Notes: generated by a model not told the origin, from the sequence alone. A stretch of DNA of 64,000 nucleotides from Actinophytocola gossypii (GCF_025165815.1 NZ_JAFFZE010000028.1:1-64000), one strand, 5' to 3'; shown: positions 23,893 to 32,519, counted from the first letter of the stretch. Numbers and translations: made by a program.

Positions 23893-24561
23893 TCACTGGA
23901 CGACCTTGAGGGGAACACGGGCTAGTTCCTGCCAGACGTAGCGCCAGTTCGGGTCTAGTTGGCGCTCTTGGCGGATGAGCGCAACATGTCGGATCGGAAC
24001 CCGTACGCTCGCGGGAGACACCTTCCCCAGGGCGGCGGCGTAGGGTGCGGCATCTGCGTCGTTCTGTGCGTACGCGATACTGACGTGCGGCATGAAGCCT
24101 TTGGCTTGCTCAGCAGCTTCCCACGGCGCGCGGCCCAGTGCCTGCTGCACGGCGACCCGCAGCCGATCTCGTATGTCCACGAGGAACCTGACAGGAGTGC
24201 CCGCAAGCACAAGCGCTTCGCCCTTGACGATTGGCGGTCCCACTGTAATGTCTCGTGCGCCCAACTCCTTGAGTTCCGCCGCGGCACGATGAATCACGGC
24301 GTTTCGGTCCTGGCTCGATAGCTCATCCGTCCACCCCACACCTTGGACCGTCATGTGGAGCCACTCATTTGGCACGTAGTTCAGTCCGGGCAAGTCAGCG
24401 AGCGAGTTCTTGCACCGCGTCGCCAGGTCGTGCAGGAGTGGCGCATCATCGAACACCAAGTGCCAGGTATCGAATAGCCTTCCCGGATGCCAACCTGCTC
24501 GGCTGTACCAGTGGTTAGTCAGGCGATGCGCTGGTGGAATTACCGGTTCAGGATTGGTCAC
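23893..24561 (-). CDS. 2'-5' RNA ligase / 2H phosphoesterase family protein
   Basis: This is a 222-residue protein. The two H-x-T/S motifs of the 2H fold are visible: HMTVQGVG (near residue 69) and HVSIAYAQ (near residue 159). Such enzymes open or close 2',3'- or 2',5'-phosphoester bonds in RNA ends or nucleotides. GTG 24561 begins on the base next to the GntR stop, so the two are co-transcribed. Many related elements carry a Nudix (Pif) protein beside the repressor; this phosphoesterase occupies a comparable place. The substrate is unknown. Confidence 0.8.
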   Translation of the reverse strand: MTNPEPVIPPAHRLTNHWYSRAGWHPGRLFDTWHLVFDDAPLLHDLATRCKNSLADLPGLNYVPNEWLHMTVQGVGWTDELSSQDRNAVIHRAAAELKELGARDITVGPPIVKGEALVLAGTPVRFLVDIRDRLRVAVQQALGRAPWEAAEQAKGFMPHVSIAYAQNDADAAPYAAALGKVSPASVRVPIRHVALIRQERQLDPNWRYVWQELARVPLKVVQ

Positions 24562-25329
24562 CTACACCTCCGAGGGTCGAGCGGAGATTTCGTCATTCAG
24601 GTCGTATTCGTCAAGTATGACAACCCGGTCCGCGGGCCACACTGATTCGCTAATCTCCAGGACGGTGTCATCCGCCGCGCGGGCCACGTGCGTTAGGTGG
24701 ACTACGTTGGTTCCGGTTGGGAGTTCCAGGCGGTCTACCTCATCGTCGGAGGCGATGCGAACCTGCCACTTATCTTCCGCGCGCACGTACCGTTTTCCAG
24801 ACAGATCCTCGATGCAAAGAAAGAGTGCCTTTGGTACCACATCAGTCGTTTCGAGGAAGGTGCCGAAGACGTACTCGCCAGGAAGATAACTTGCTCCGAG
24901 TTCTTCTGGCCGGTTCGTGTCAGGGTTTATCAGCCGCCGTCGCCGGACCAGAATTCGTTTTGTCGGCTCGTCCAGCAGCGCCGAGATTTCTTGGGGTGGT
25001 TCTTCGGGTTGAGCCGAAATGATCTCGTGTCGGAGATGTGCTGTCAGTAGTTTTTTGTCATCCCGGGCGCGCCCGTATCGATTTCGAGAACGCCTTTGTA
25101 GCCGTCGGTTATCGCGGACAAAGGTGCCGATGCCCTGTCGGGATTCGATGACGCCTTCGGTGCGGAGCACGCCTAGCGCCTGCCGCACTGTGGGCAGGCT
25201 GACACCGAACCGCTCCACCAGGTCAGTCTCGGCTGGCATCCGCTCGCCGGCCGGCGGCGTGCCGTTTCGGATTTCCGAGCGCAGCGCGTCCGCGATGCGC
25301 TGGTACTTGGGTGCACGTGCGCTGGTCAA
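24562..25329 (-). CDS. GntR-family repressor (KorSA-like)
   Basis: This is a 255-residue protein. The N-terminal winged helix reads YQRIADALRSEIRNG, then AETDLVERFGVSLPTVRQALGVL (residues 9-55), and the C-terminal half (from about 95) is a UTRA domain. It uses a TTG start at 25329 with GGAGGAG upstream. KorSA-type repressors keep replication, excision and transfer of these elements off. It is divergent from the transfer operon, and two matching palindromes lie in the gap, so autoregulation and control of the operon are likely. Confidence 0.85.
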   Translation of the reverse strand: MTSARAPKYQRIADALRSEIRNGTPPAGERMPAETDLVERFGVSLPTVRQALGVLRTEGVIESRQGIGTFVRDNRRLQRRSRNRYGRARDDKKLLTAHLRHEIISAQPEEPPQEISALLDEPTKRILVRRRRLINPDTNRPEELGASYLPGEYVFGTFLETTDVVPKALFLCIEDLSGKRYVRAEDKWQVRIASDDEVDRLELPTGTNVVHLTHVARAADDTVLEISESVWPADRVVILDEYDLNDEISARPSEV

Positions 25330-25365
25330 GTTCTAACTCCTCCTCAGCTCGCTCGCCTGCACTGT

Positions 25366-25381
25366 AGTCCTCATGAGGACT
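25366..25381. promoter_or_regulatory. GntR operator O1
   Basis: AGTCCTCATGAGGACT is a perfect 16-bp palindrome. Its last base is the first base of the rightward -35 hexamer. Confidence 0.6.
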
Positions 25382-25410
25382 TGACGTCTCGATGCCTCTG
25401 TGCCTATGGT
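25381..25410 (+). promoter_or_regulatory. Promoter of the transfer operon
   Basis: TTGACG (25381-25386), 18 bases, TATGGT (25405-25410). It is flanked by the two palindromic operators and directs transcription to the gene at 25463. Confidence 0.55.
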
Positions 25411-25417
25411 CTCCTCA

Positions 25418-25433
25418 GGTCCTCAATAGGACC
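25418..25433. promoter_or_regulatory. GntR operator O2
   Basis: GGTCCT-CAAT-AGGACC has perfect 6-bp arms and shares GTCCT/AGGAC with O1. It covers the expected transcription start. Confidence 0.55.
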
Positions 25434-25462
25434 GGATGACAAGAGGACAAGGGGAGTATCGG

Positions 25463-25651
25463 ATGGACACTGCTGACCTGTCTGACCTGGAGCTGTTGTC
25501 GTCTGCGTTGCAGGACGCGATGGACGCGCACCGGGCTGGTGTGCTGGTCGGTCCGGGCGTGGATGAGGTGGCGTTGGCGCGGGCGGAGCGTCGGGCGCGT
25601 CGTCGGGACGCGGCCCGGTTGCTGCGTGTGGTGCCGGGTGGTGCGGCATGA
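25463..25651 (+). CDS. Small hypothetical protein, 62 residues
   Basis: First gene of the transfer operon. MDTADLSDLELLSSALQDAMDAHRAG is helical and acidic, with an arginine-rich tail. GGGGAG at 25451-25456 fits the start. Its stop overlaps the WhiB start (ATGA). No family recognised. Confidence 0.65.
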   Translation: MDTADLSDLELLSSALQDAMDAHRAGVLVGPGVDEVALARAERRARRRDAARLLRVVPGGAA

Positions 25652-25965
25652 AGCTCGCACAGCGTGCGGTGAACCGAACGGATTCGTTGTGGGAGCTGCT
25701 CGACCTCGGTGACCCGGCGTCGACCGAGTGGATGCGGGACGGGCTGTGTGCGCAGACCGACCCGGAGGAGTTCTTCCCTGGCAAGGGCGGCGACCTGCGG
25801 CCGGCTAAGGCGGTGTGCGCGGGGTGTCCGGTGCTCGACAGGTGCCGGGACTACGCGGTGGGCCGTCCGGAGCTGTCCGGGATCTGGGGCGGCACCACCG
25901 CGCGGGAACGCGTTGCGCTGCGTGTTGCCGCCGCGGCCGACGACACGGATCGGCAGGCCGCGTGA
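25648..25965 (+). CDS. WhiB-family regulator
   Basis: This is a 105-residue protein. The four iron-sulfur cysteines are in DGLCAQ and VCAGCPVLDRC (C-x2-C-x5-C), followed by GIWGGTT, the family's turn motif. WhiB proteins bind sigma factor region 4 and tune transcription. Genes of this type are common in actinomycete plasmids and phages. It is coupled by overlap to both neighbours. Confidence 0.9.
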   Translation: MKLAQRAVNRTDSLWELLDLGDPASTEWMRDGLCAQTDPEEFFPGKGGDLRPAKAVCAGCPVLDRCRDYAVGRPELSGIWGGTTARERVALRVAAAADDTDRQAA

Positions 25966-26351
25966 TGACCGCGATGGTGACGTTGCCGTGGTCGGGTGAC
26001 CGGTGGCCGGGCCGGATGGAGAACGGTCTGCCCACGTTCCGGTTCCGGTCCGCGCCGTCCGGGTTGGCGACGCGTCGGCAGCTGCGTGCGGCCGGGCTGT
26101 GCCCGGGCGGCCAGGAGGTTGCGGCGCAACTGGTGTGGCGGTGCGGGAAGCGGTGGGCGGCCCTGTACCGGCGTGACCTCGCGGTCCCGTCGCCGGGCGC
26201 GACCACCGCTCAGCTTGCGGCGTTGCGGCGCGCGGAGCGGGTGCTGCGGACCTGCACCGGCTGCGGTCGGGTGTGGGCCTTCCGCCTGCCGCGTTCGGTT
26301 GGCCGGCGGTGCTGGCCGTGCACCTCGGCACGCGAGGGGGTGGCGGCGTGA
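25965..26351 (+). CDS. RRQ-type conserved protein with a zinc-ribbon-like tail
   Basis: This is a 128-residue protein. The core TRRQLRAAGLCPGGQEVAAQL (about 37-57) and the later RTCTGCGRVWAF with CWPC are a pattern I recognise from small proteins of streptomycete integrative elements. The cysteine pairs suggest zinc binding. The function is unknown. Start and stop overlap the neighbours. Confidence 0.65.
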   Translation: MTAMVTLPWSGDRWPGRMENGLPTFRFRSAPSGLATRRQLRAAGLCPGGQEVAAQLVWRCGKRWAALYRRDLAVPSPGATTAQLAALRRAERVLRTCTGCGRVWAFRLPRSVGRRCWPCTSAREGVAA

Positions 26352-26878
26352 GCGCGGTGTGGACCAGCGTGATCGCGGTTGCCGGCACGCTGGCCGGTGG
26401 GTTGGTGCCGGTGTTGGTGCAGGCGCGGACGGCGCGGCGGGAGCGGCGGGAAAACCGCCGGGAGGCGCGCGGCACGGACGTGCTGGCTGCGGTGACCGCG
26501 TTGGTGTCGGCGCTGGCGGACCACCGGCGCGCGATGTGGGTGTTGGAGGACCGGCGGCTGTCCGGCGCCGACGCTCAGGCTGTGGCGGACGCGCGGGCGA
26601 CCAGTCATGTGACGCGGTCCGCGGTGACAGCGCCGTGGACGACGGTCAGCATCCTCGCTCCGGCGTTGGCGGACGCAGCGAGGGCCGCGGCCCGGGCGAC
26701 GTTCGCGATGCACGACGCCCCGACCCTCGTCGAGTTGGAGACGCGGCGGCAGGCCGCGCTGGACGGCAGCGATCGGCTGGTGAGTGCGGCAGCCGAGTTC
26801 TTCGCCGCGGTCGGCGGCGTGCTGGACGTGACCCCGGGCCGGGTGTCCGCCAAGTCCTCATGGAAGGAGTCGCGATGA
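26348..26878 (+). CDS. KilB-like single-pass membrane protein
   Basis: This is a 176-residue protein. An N-terminal hydrophobic segment VWTSVIAVAGTLAGGLVPVLV is followed by a strongly basic, helical region and a long helical tail. This resembles proteins annotated KilB in actinomycete plasmids, which influence spread of transferred DNA. GTG 26348 overlaps the previous stop. The assignment rests on architecture only. Confidence 0.5.
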   Translation: MSAVWTSVIAVAGTLAGGLVPVLVQARTARRERRENRREARGTDVLAAVTALVSALADHRRAMWVLEDRRLSGADAQAVADARATSHVTRSAVTAPWTTVSILAPALADAARAAARATFAMHDAPTLVELETRRQAALDGSDRLVSAAAEFFAAVGGVLDVTPGRVSAKSSWKESR

Positions 26879-27009
26879 CGACCGCGCGCCAGGTGCGGCG
26901 GGTACGGCAGGAAGCCCGCAACGCCCGCGCCGCCCAGGCCGAGCGTGAGCAGGCCCAGGCCGACCGGCAGCAACCGACAACCAGTGAGCACAAGGAGATG
27001 ACGGCATGA
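26875..27009 (+). CDS. Small basic coiled protein, 44 residues
   Basis: MTTARQVRRVRQEARNARAA followed by a Glu/Gln-rich tail. The ATG overlaps the previous stop and the stop overlaps the next start, which supports translation. Unknown function. Confidence 0.5.
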   Translation: MTTARQVRRVRQEARNARAAQAEREQAQADRQQPTTSEHKEMTA

Positions 27010-27413
27010 GCAGCACGGATGCCATGACCGCCTTGTCCCTGAACAACCCCGGCCCGGCGGTGACGACGCCTGGCAGCAACTCCCGCCGGGCCGGGGCTCC
27101 CAACCCCATGGTAGGCGTCAACACGATCCCGGACACGGTGCCGGACCGGGTGACGGTCGAGTTCGTCCGGACGCGGCTCAGCGGCCAGACGCACCGGTTT
27201 ATGACCGCCTCGCGGAGTGGTCTGGCGGTGCACGTCGGTGCGCTGACCGACCTGGTCACGGAGATCGTCACCGAGCACACGGCCGAGCACACGGCGGGCC
27301 TGCGGGCGGAGCTGGACGCGGCGAACGACGCGGTGGTTGAGCTGATCGGCCAGCACGACGCCGCGGTTCGAGCGCTGGACGCCGCCCTCGGTTCCCGGGC
27401 CGGGGGTGCGTGA
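27006..27413 (+). CDS. Hypothetical protein, 135 residues
   Basis: A flexible N-terminus with Pro/Gly is followed by helices, including LVTEIVTEHTAEHTAGLRAE and a C-terminal coiled stretch. It has no recognised domain. Both ends overlap neighbouring genes by 4 and 1 bases in the transfer operon. Confidence 0.55.
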   Translation: MSSTDAMTALSLNNPGPAVTTPGSNSRRAGAPNPMVGVNTIPDTVPDRVTVEFVRTRLSGQTHRFMTASRSGLAVHVGALTDLVTEIVTEHTAEHTAGLRAELDAANDAVVELIGQHDAAVRALDAALGSRAGGA

Positions 27414-27571
27414 TGGCGAAGGAGTACGTGCACGAGGGCACGCGGAGCTGGTGGGACGGGACGGTGCGCACGCTGTGCGGGCTGGTGCTGACCGACCCGC
27501 AACGGCGGTGGTTCGCGTCGTCAGCGTCGTGCCCGGCCTGCCAGGCGGCGAGGAAGGCGGGGAAGCGGTGA
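27413..27571 (+). CDS. Small zinc-ribbon-like protein, 52 residues
   Basis: The product has RTLCGLVL and, 20 residues later, SCPACQAARK, giving a possible C...C-x2-C metal site. Its start and stop overlap both neighbours by one base. Unknown function. Confidence 0.45.
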   Translation: MAKEYVHEGTRSWWDGTVRTLCGLVLTDPQRRWFASSASCPACQAARKAGKR

Positions 27572-27816
27572 TGACCACCACCACGACCACAACGACGACT
27601 ACGGCGACTACGACCCGGGCGGGCCGGGTTCGGCCGCGGGTGTGGCTGGCGGCCGGTCTCGGCGCCACCCCGGACCCGGTGGACTGGCCGCGGGTGCGGG
27701 ATGACCTGATGCGCAGGTGGGAGCCCGGCCTGGACGGGCTGTGGCACACCGCCGATGGCCGGCATCACGCGACGTGGGCCGAGCTGCACGCGCGGTTCGA
27801 CCTGGTGGAGGTGTGA
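27571..27816 (+). CDS. Hypothetical protein with poly-threonine start
   Basis: The first residues are a run of threonines (ten, then ATTT) coded by mixed ACC/ACG/ACA/ACT codons. A 60-residue soluble part with DPVDWPRVRDDLMRRW and ATWAELHARFDL follows. The codon mixture suggests selection or old repeat expansion. Unknown function. Confidence 0.5.
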   Translation: MTTTTTTTTTTATTTRAGRVRPRVWLAAGLGATPDPVDWPRVRDDLMRRWEPGLDGLWHTADGRHHATWAELHARFDLVEV

Positions 27817-27821
27817 CCGCG

Positions 27822-28052
27822 ATGAGCGCGAGTGATGTGTTGGCGCGGTACGGGACGTGGGCGTTGCTGCGGTTCGTGTTGGCGCTGTTGGTGTTCGTGG
27901 CGCTGCACCTGGTGCGGCTGCCGGTGCTGTTGCTGGTGACGGTGCTGAACGCGGCGATGTCGCGTGTGGACGGTGCGGTGACCAGCGCGGTGTCCCGCGA
28001 CCCGCGACCGTTCGGCGGGTCGGGACGTGTTGCGGGGGAGGGAGTCCGATGA
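27822..28052 (+). CDS. Small membrane protein, 76 residues
   Basis: A long hydrophobic stretch LLRFVLALLVFVALHLV continues into VLLLVTVLNAAM, probably one or two membrane helices, then a polar tail. GGAGG at 27807-27811 supports ATG 27822; GTG 27813 overlapping the previous stop is possible. It resembles the small Spd-type proteins of conjugative actinomycete plasmids by size and position only. Confidence 0.5.
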   Translation: MSASDVLARYGTWALLRFVLALLVFVALHLVRLPVLLLVTVLNAAMSRVDGAVTSAVSRDPRPFGGSGRVAGEGVR

Positions 28053-28627
28053 GCGTGCACCCCGAGTTCAACCACGAGGTCAACCACGAGATCGGTCGCG
28101 AGTGTGAGGGCGAGGACATGAACGAGCGCGCGGAAGCGCAGGCCGCCACGTCGGCCGCCGCGCTGGCCGAGACCGGACAGCGCACGGCATCCGAGGTTGG
28201 TGCGGTGTGGACGGTGCCGGGCCGGGGCGGTGAGGTGCTGGTGATGCGTCGGGTGGACCCGAAGGCGTCGGCGGGTGCGCCGGACCGGGCGACGCGGGTC
28301 GCATCGTGGTTCGGGTGGCACCTCGGCGAGCTGGCCGGTGTGGTCGTGCCGGCCGGGGTCGCGGTCGCGGTGACGCCGTGGGCGTGGCTGGTGTCCGGTG
28401 TGGTCGGTGCCGGGTGGACGGTGCACGAGGTGCGGGTGGCGCGGCAGCAGGCCGCGATCAAGGCCGGTCGCGACCTCCCCACCAAGAAGCCCACCACCGA
28501 GGACGCCGCCGAGACGCCCGCCGAGAAGCCCGGTGGGACCGACGGTGGGACCGACGAGGAGACCTCGAACGACACCGCCGAGCGGGACGACGAGCAGGCC
28601 ATCGAGCGGGCCGGGGGTGTGCGGTGA
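28049..28627 (+). CDS. Membrane protein of the transfer operon, 192 residues
   Basis: A polar N-terminal half includes GAVWTVPGRGGEVLVMRRVDP. It is followed by a hydrophobic pair (LAGVVVPAGVAVAVTPWAWLVSG) and an acidic, low-complexity tail. Similar small membrane proteins accompany spread genes in these elements. The start and stop overlap neighbours. Confidence 0.55.
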   Translation: MSVHPEFNHEVNHEIGRECEGEDMNERAEAQAATSAAALAETGQRTASEVGAVWTVPGRGGEVLVMRRVDPKASAGAPDRATRVASWFGWHLGELAGVVVPAGVAVAVTPWAWLVSGVVGAGWTVHEVRVARQQAAIKAGRDLPTKKPTTEDAAETPAEKPGGTDGGTDEETSNDTAERDDEQAIERAGGVR

Positions 28628-30021
28628 GCTGGCAGACCGAGCGGGCCGAGCAGCGGCGGTTGAACGACGCCGCGCGGGCGGAGCAGGCGCGGCAGGACGC
28701 GATCGCCGCCGCGCAGATCGAGGCGATGCGTGCCCGGGCGCAGACCGAAACCGAGCAGGCTCGCCGTGAGCAGGCGGCGGTGCTGGCCGAACGCCGGAAC
28801 GCGGAGCGGCGGGCGGAGCGGGACCGGGTGCGGGACCGGCGCCGCGCGGCCTGGGGTCGGGCGCGGGGGTGGGTGTCGGCGCACACGGTGGACCTGATGG
28901 TCTACCCGCTGGCGGTGGTGTCGGCGGTGATGGCGGTGCCGGCGATGGCCGCGTTCGGGCACGAGGTGTACGGGTCGGCGGCCGGGTACGCGCTGCCGGT
29001 CATCACCGAGCTGGGCATGTGGGCGTTCGCGTTCGCCGTGCACCTGACCCGCCACCGCGCGGACCGGGACGGGGTGGACCGTCCGGTGTGGGCGTTGCAG
29101 GTCGGGGTGTGGTCGTTCGCGGCTGTGGCGGCCGGCCTGAACTTCCTGCACGGCCTGTCCGGTCGCCCGCTGGTCGCCGGTCTGGTGCCGGGGCCGGTGG
29201 CCGGGGTGGTGATGGCGGTTGCGAGCGTCGCCGGTGTCATGGCCCACCAACTCGTCACCGCCGCACCCCGCCGGGACCGCGGCGAGCGTGAGACGGCGCG
29301 GATCGAGCGGCGCGCGATGGCCAAGACGGCGCGGGTGCGGCGGGCGGCGGTCCGCGCGGCGGTCGCCGAGATCGACCACACCGGGGCTGCTCGGTTGCTG
29401 TTCACCCCCGGGCACTACCGCCTCACCCGATCCCGGGTCGCGCCGTGGCGCCACGGCAGGCTCACCGCGACCACACTGCCGGCTCTGCCGGTCACCCCCG
29501 CGCTCGACTCCGGGTGGGATGACCTCGACCACGAGCTGGCCGCGCTGATCGCCGCCGACGCCTACCCCGGCACCCGACCCGACCCTGAGGCCGGCTCCGG
29601 CCCGGACAACCGGCCGTCCCACCCGACCGGCAGCGACACCGGCGCCACCGGGATCGGGAGCGGTGGTGGTGTCGCGACCCTAGACCCCGACCAACCCAAC
29701 CCCCACGTTGACCAGCACGGTGACCAGCACGGTGAGCAGTCGGGATCGACCCCGATCGACGCCGACCGTCCCCGCGCACCCCGCTCCCGCGCGACCCGAA
29801 CATCGGCCCGGAAGTCGACCCGGAAGACGGCCGGGAGGTCGGTGCAGAAGGCGGTGCGGAAGGCGCGGTCGATCGAGGAACTGCGGACGGCACTGCACGC
29901 GGCGATCGACGCCGATCCCGCCTCGATCGACCCGACCTCAGCGGAGTCGATCCGCCGCGCGCTGCGCTGCTCCCCGGCGCGTGCCCGGCAGCTCCGTGAC
30001 ACCTACCGCCCGGCCGACTGA
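28624..30021 (+). CDS. DUF2637 membrane protein (spread/SpdB-like)
   Basis: This is a 465-residue protein. A long charged coiled N-terminus (residues 1-85) precedes four or so membrane segments (about 90-210: LMVYPLAVVSAVMAVPAMAA, LPVITELGMWAFAFAVHL and others), then a polar region. The C-terminus has a helix-turn-helix-like stretch (SAESIRRALRCSPARARQL). DUF2637 proteins sit next to the translocase in actinomycete integrative elements and are thought to help spread DNA between mycelial compartments. GTG 28624 overlaps the preceding stop. Confidence 0.75.
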   Translation: MSWQTERAEQRRLNDAARAEQARQDAIAAAQIEAMRARAQTETEQARREQAAVLAERRNAERRAERDRVRDRRRAAWGRARGWVSAHTVDLMVYPLAVVSAVMAVPAMAAFGHEVYGSAAGYALPVITELGMWAFAFAVHLTRHRADRDGVDRPVWALQVGVWSFAAVAAGLNFLHGLSGRPLVAGLVPGPVAGVVMAVASVAGVMAHQLVTAAPRRDRGERETARIERRAMAKTARVRRAAVRAAVAEIDHTGAARLLFTPGHYRLTRSRVAPWRHGRLTATTLPALPVTPALDSGWDDLDHELAALIAADAYPGTRPDPEAGSGPDNRPSHPTGSDTGATGIGSGGGVATLDPDQPNPHVDQHGDQHGEQSGSTPIDADRPRAPRSRATRTSARKSTRKTAGRSVQKAVRKARSIEELRTALHAAIDADPASIDPTSAESIRRALRCSPARARQLRDTYRPAD

Positions 30022-30042
30022 CCGACGAAGGAGGCGACACCG

Positions 30043-32337
30043 ATGACCACCACCCCGAGCGACAACCCTCACACCGATCCCACCGATTCGACCGTCGACC
30101 CGGGCGAGCAGGACGAGGTGACGAACGTGCGGTACCTGCCATCCCACCGCACCGACCGGGTCGTCGTCGACCGGTCGACGACGGAGATCGAGGCGATCGA
30201 CCGGCCAGGGCGGACCGCGGTCGAGCGGGCTGGTGAGGTGCTGGACTGTGAGGTGCTGGACGCCGAGTTGGTGTCCGACGAGGACTACCGCGCGGCACAG
30301 CGGCAGGCCGCAGTCGAGCGGTACCGCGGCTACCGGCGGGACGTGGTGGCCGTGGCGCGGCTGACTAGGACGGTCGCGACCCACCGGCGGACCCGCGCGC
30401 TGTTTCGGCACGCGGTGGCCTACCCGCTGGCGGGCGCGGGTGTGGTGGCACGTCGGTGGCGGGATTCCCACAGCGTCAACCGGTTCGAGCGGCAGATGCG
30501 CGCGGCGGAGGCCGCTGGGGACCAGGAAGCGTTGCGGTACTGGCAGGAAGCCCGTGACGCCGAGAAACAACGGCGTCACCAGCGGGTGATGGACTGGGCA
30601 CGCCTACCGGGTCAGCTCGTCAAGGCCGGGGTGATCGCCGTGGTTGGTCTCGCCGCGTTTCTGCTGGTCCTCGGGGTGATCCTGGCGATCGACTCCGGCC
30701 AGTTCACCGACGTGATCGGCCCGATCGCCGCGGTGTTCGACGCGGTCGCGTTCGCGGTGTGGTTCCTCACCACCTACGGCATTGTGATGCTGCTGGCCGG
30801 CACGGTCCTGGGCGCGGGCTACCTGTATGCGCAGGGCCGCACCCACGCCGAGATGCCGGCGTGGCTGTCGGTTCCGGACGATCAGGGCGAGGGGGACTCC
30901 CTCGATCGACTGCCCGACGAAGGCACGATCATCAAAGCCCTGCTCGGGCTGAACATTCCGGGGTTCAAGCAGGCGGTGAAGGAGGGCTGGAAGCCTCGAT
31001 TCCGGCAGGTCCCGCACGTCGACGGCAAGGGCTGGCGTGCTCAGATCGACCTGCCGTTGTCGTGTCCGGTCGAGGAGATCGTCAAGCGCAAGACCATGCT
31101 CGCGCACAACCTTGTGCGCTACCCGATCGAGGTGTGGCCCACCGAACCCAGCCCGTCCGTGCTGGATCTGTGGGTCGCCAAGCCCGGTGCGCTGTCCGGG
31201 CCGGTCGACCCCTGGCCCCTGCTCGACGACCTCGACCACACCCGCGCCGACTACTTCGAGGGCGTGCCGGTAGGGGTCACGATCAAGGGCGACATGGTGC
31301 GCGGCCGGCTATTCGAGGCGAACTACTTCGTTGGCGGCATGATGGGCTCGGGCAAGTCCACGCAGGTCATCACGCTGCTGCTCGGGGCGATGCTCGACCC
31401 GCTGGTCGACATCGACGTCGTCGTGATGGCCGAGAACGCCGACTACGAGCCCATGAAACCCCGCCTGCGATCCCTGGTCGCCGGCGCCGGTGACGAGACC
31501 GTGAATGCCTGCATGGGGATGCTCTCGGACCTGTTCGAGGAGGTCTCAGTGCGCGGCCGGGCGCTCCGCGAGCACGACGCACGTGCTGTGACCAGGGCAC
31601 TCGCCGAGAAAGACAGTCGACTCCGGCCCCGGATCATGGTCGTGGACGAGTGCCAGAACCTGTTCATGAGCGAGCACGGCCGGGACGCGATCGAGACCGC
31701 GGTCAAGCTCATCTCCACCGCCCGCAAATACGCCATCACGCTGATGTTCCTCACGCCCGAACCGTCCAAGGACGCCTGCCCCCGCAAGATCATCACGGTT
31801 ACCAGCAACAAGGCGTGCTTCGCGATCGGTGACCACCAGGCCAACGATGCCGTGCTGGGCTCTGGGTCCTACAAAGCCGGGATCTCCGCCGTGGGCCTGA
31901 CCCCGAAGACCGACGAAGGCCCTGGCGACGTGGGCACCTGCATGCAGCGCGGGTTCACCGCCAAGCCCGGCCTGCTCCGCACCTTCTTCGTCAACCAGGA
32001 CGACGCCCACCGTGTCACCGCCCGCGCCCTGCAACTCCGCGACCAGCACGGCATCACCACCACCCCGGCCGAGCGGGAACCGGAGCGGGACTCGCTCGCC
32101 GACATCGCCGCCGTGCTCGGTGACGCGCCGCGGATGAAGACGCTGGACGTGCTGCAACGCCTGGTCGAGCTGCACCGGCCGACCTACCAGCCCTGGACCG
32201 CCCGCGACCTCACCGCGTTCCTCACCGAGCACGAAGCGGCGCCCTACAAAACCGAAGGAGCCATGCAGATCAGCGCCGCCCGCATCCGCGAAGCCATCAC
32301 CGTCCGTGACGAACACGAGGGCGACGACACCGCCTAA
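30043..32337 (+). CDS. TraB/FtsK-type conjugative DNA translocase
   Basis: This is a 764-residue protein. Two membrane helices lie near 201-222 and 240-262. The motor domain has Walker A GGMMGSGKST (about 431-440) and Walker B RIMVVDECQN (about 530), and the C-terminus looks like a winged helix that could read DNA. TraB proteins move unprocessed double-stranded DNA between mycelia. The gene starts 21 bp after the DUF2637 gene, with GGAGG upstream. The octamer cluster just downstream is a natural candidate for its recognition site. Confidence 0.92.
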   Translation: MTTTPSDNPHTDPTDSTVDPGEQDEVTNVRYLPSHRTDRVVVDRSTTEIEAIDRPGRTAVERAGEVLDCEVLDAELVSDEDYRAAQRQAAVERYRGYRRDVVAVARLTRTVATHRRTRALFRHAVAYPLAGAGVVARRWRDSHSVNRFERQMRAAEAAGDQEALRYWQEARDAEKQRRHQRVMDWARLPGQLVKAGVIAVVGLAAFLLVLGVILAIDSGQFTDVIGPIAAVFDAVAFAVWFLTTYGIVMLLAGTVLGAGYLYAQGRTHAEMPAWLSVPDDQGEGDSLDRLPDEGTIIKALLGLNIPGFKQAVKEGWKPRFRQVPHVDGKGWRAQIDLPLSCPVEEIVKRKTMLAHNLVRYPIEVWPTEPSPSVLDLWVAKPGALSGPVDPWPLLDDLDHTRADYFEGVPVGVTIKGDMVRGRLFEANYFVGGMMGSGKSTQVITLLLGAMLDPLVDIDVVVMAENADYEPMKPRLRSLVAGAGDETVNACMGMLSDLFEEVSVRGRALREHDARAVTRALAEKDSRLRPRIMVVDECQNLFMSEHGRDAIETAVKLISTARKYAITLMFLTPEPSKDACPRKIITVTSNKACFAIGDHQANDAVLGSGSYKAGISAVGLTPKTDEGPGDVGTCMQRGFTAKPGLLRTFFVNQDDAHRVTARALQLRDQHGITTTPAEREPERDSLADIAAVLGDAPRMKTLDVLQRLVELHRPTYQPWTARDLTAFLTEHEAAPYKTEGAMQISAARIREAITVRDEHEGDDTA

Positions 32338-32341
32338 CGCC

Positions 32342-32519
32342 AGGGAGGCAACCCAGGGAGGCACCGAAACCGAGGGAGTTTTCCCTCACCGCCTCCCTCA
32401 CCCCGCCTCCCTCACGCTGAGCAGCACAAACCCCCTGCCAGGGAGGCAAGGGACCACACCGCCCTGACCACCTGAAACCCCCCAAATCCAGGGAACGTGA
32501 GACACCACGGTGCCTCCCT
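32342..32519. repeat. Cluster of AGGGAGGC octamers, candidate clt/TRS locus
   Basis: Perfect AGGGAGGC occurs at 32342, 32355 and 32440, and its complement GCCTCCCT at 32391, 32405 and 32512. A partial copy lies at 32373. Close copies are 13-14 bp apart. The 237-bp non-coding region directly follows the translocase gene. In conjugative actinomycete plasmids TraB binds clustered 8-bp repeats (TRS) at the clt locus. Confidence 0.6.
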
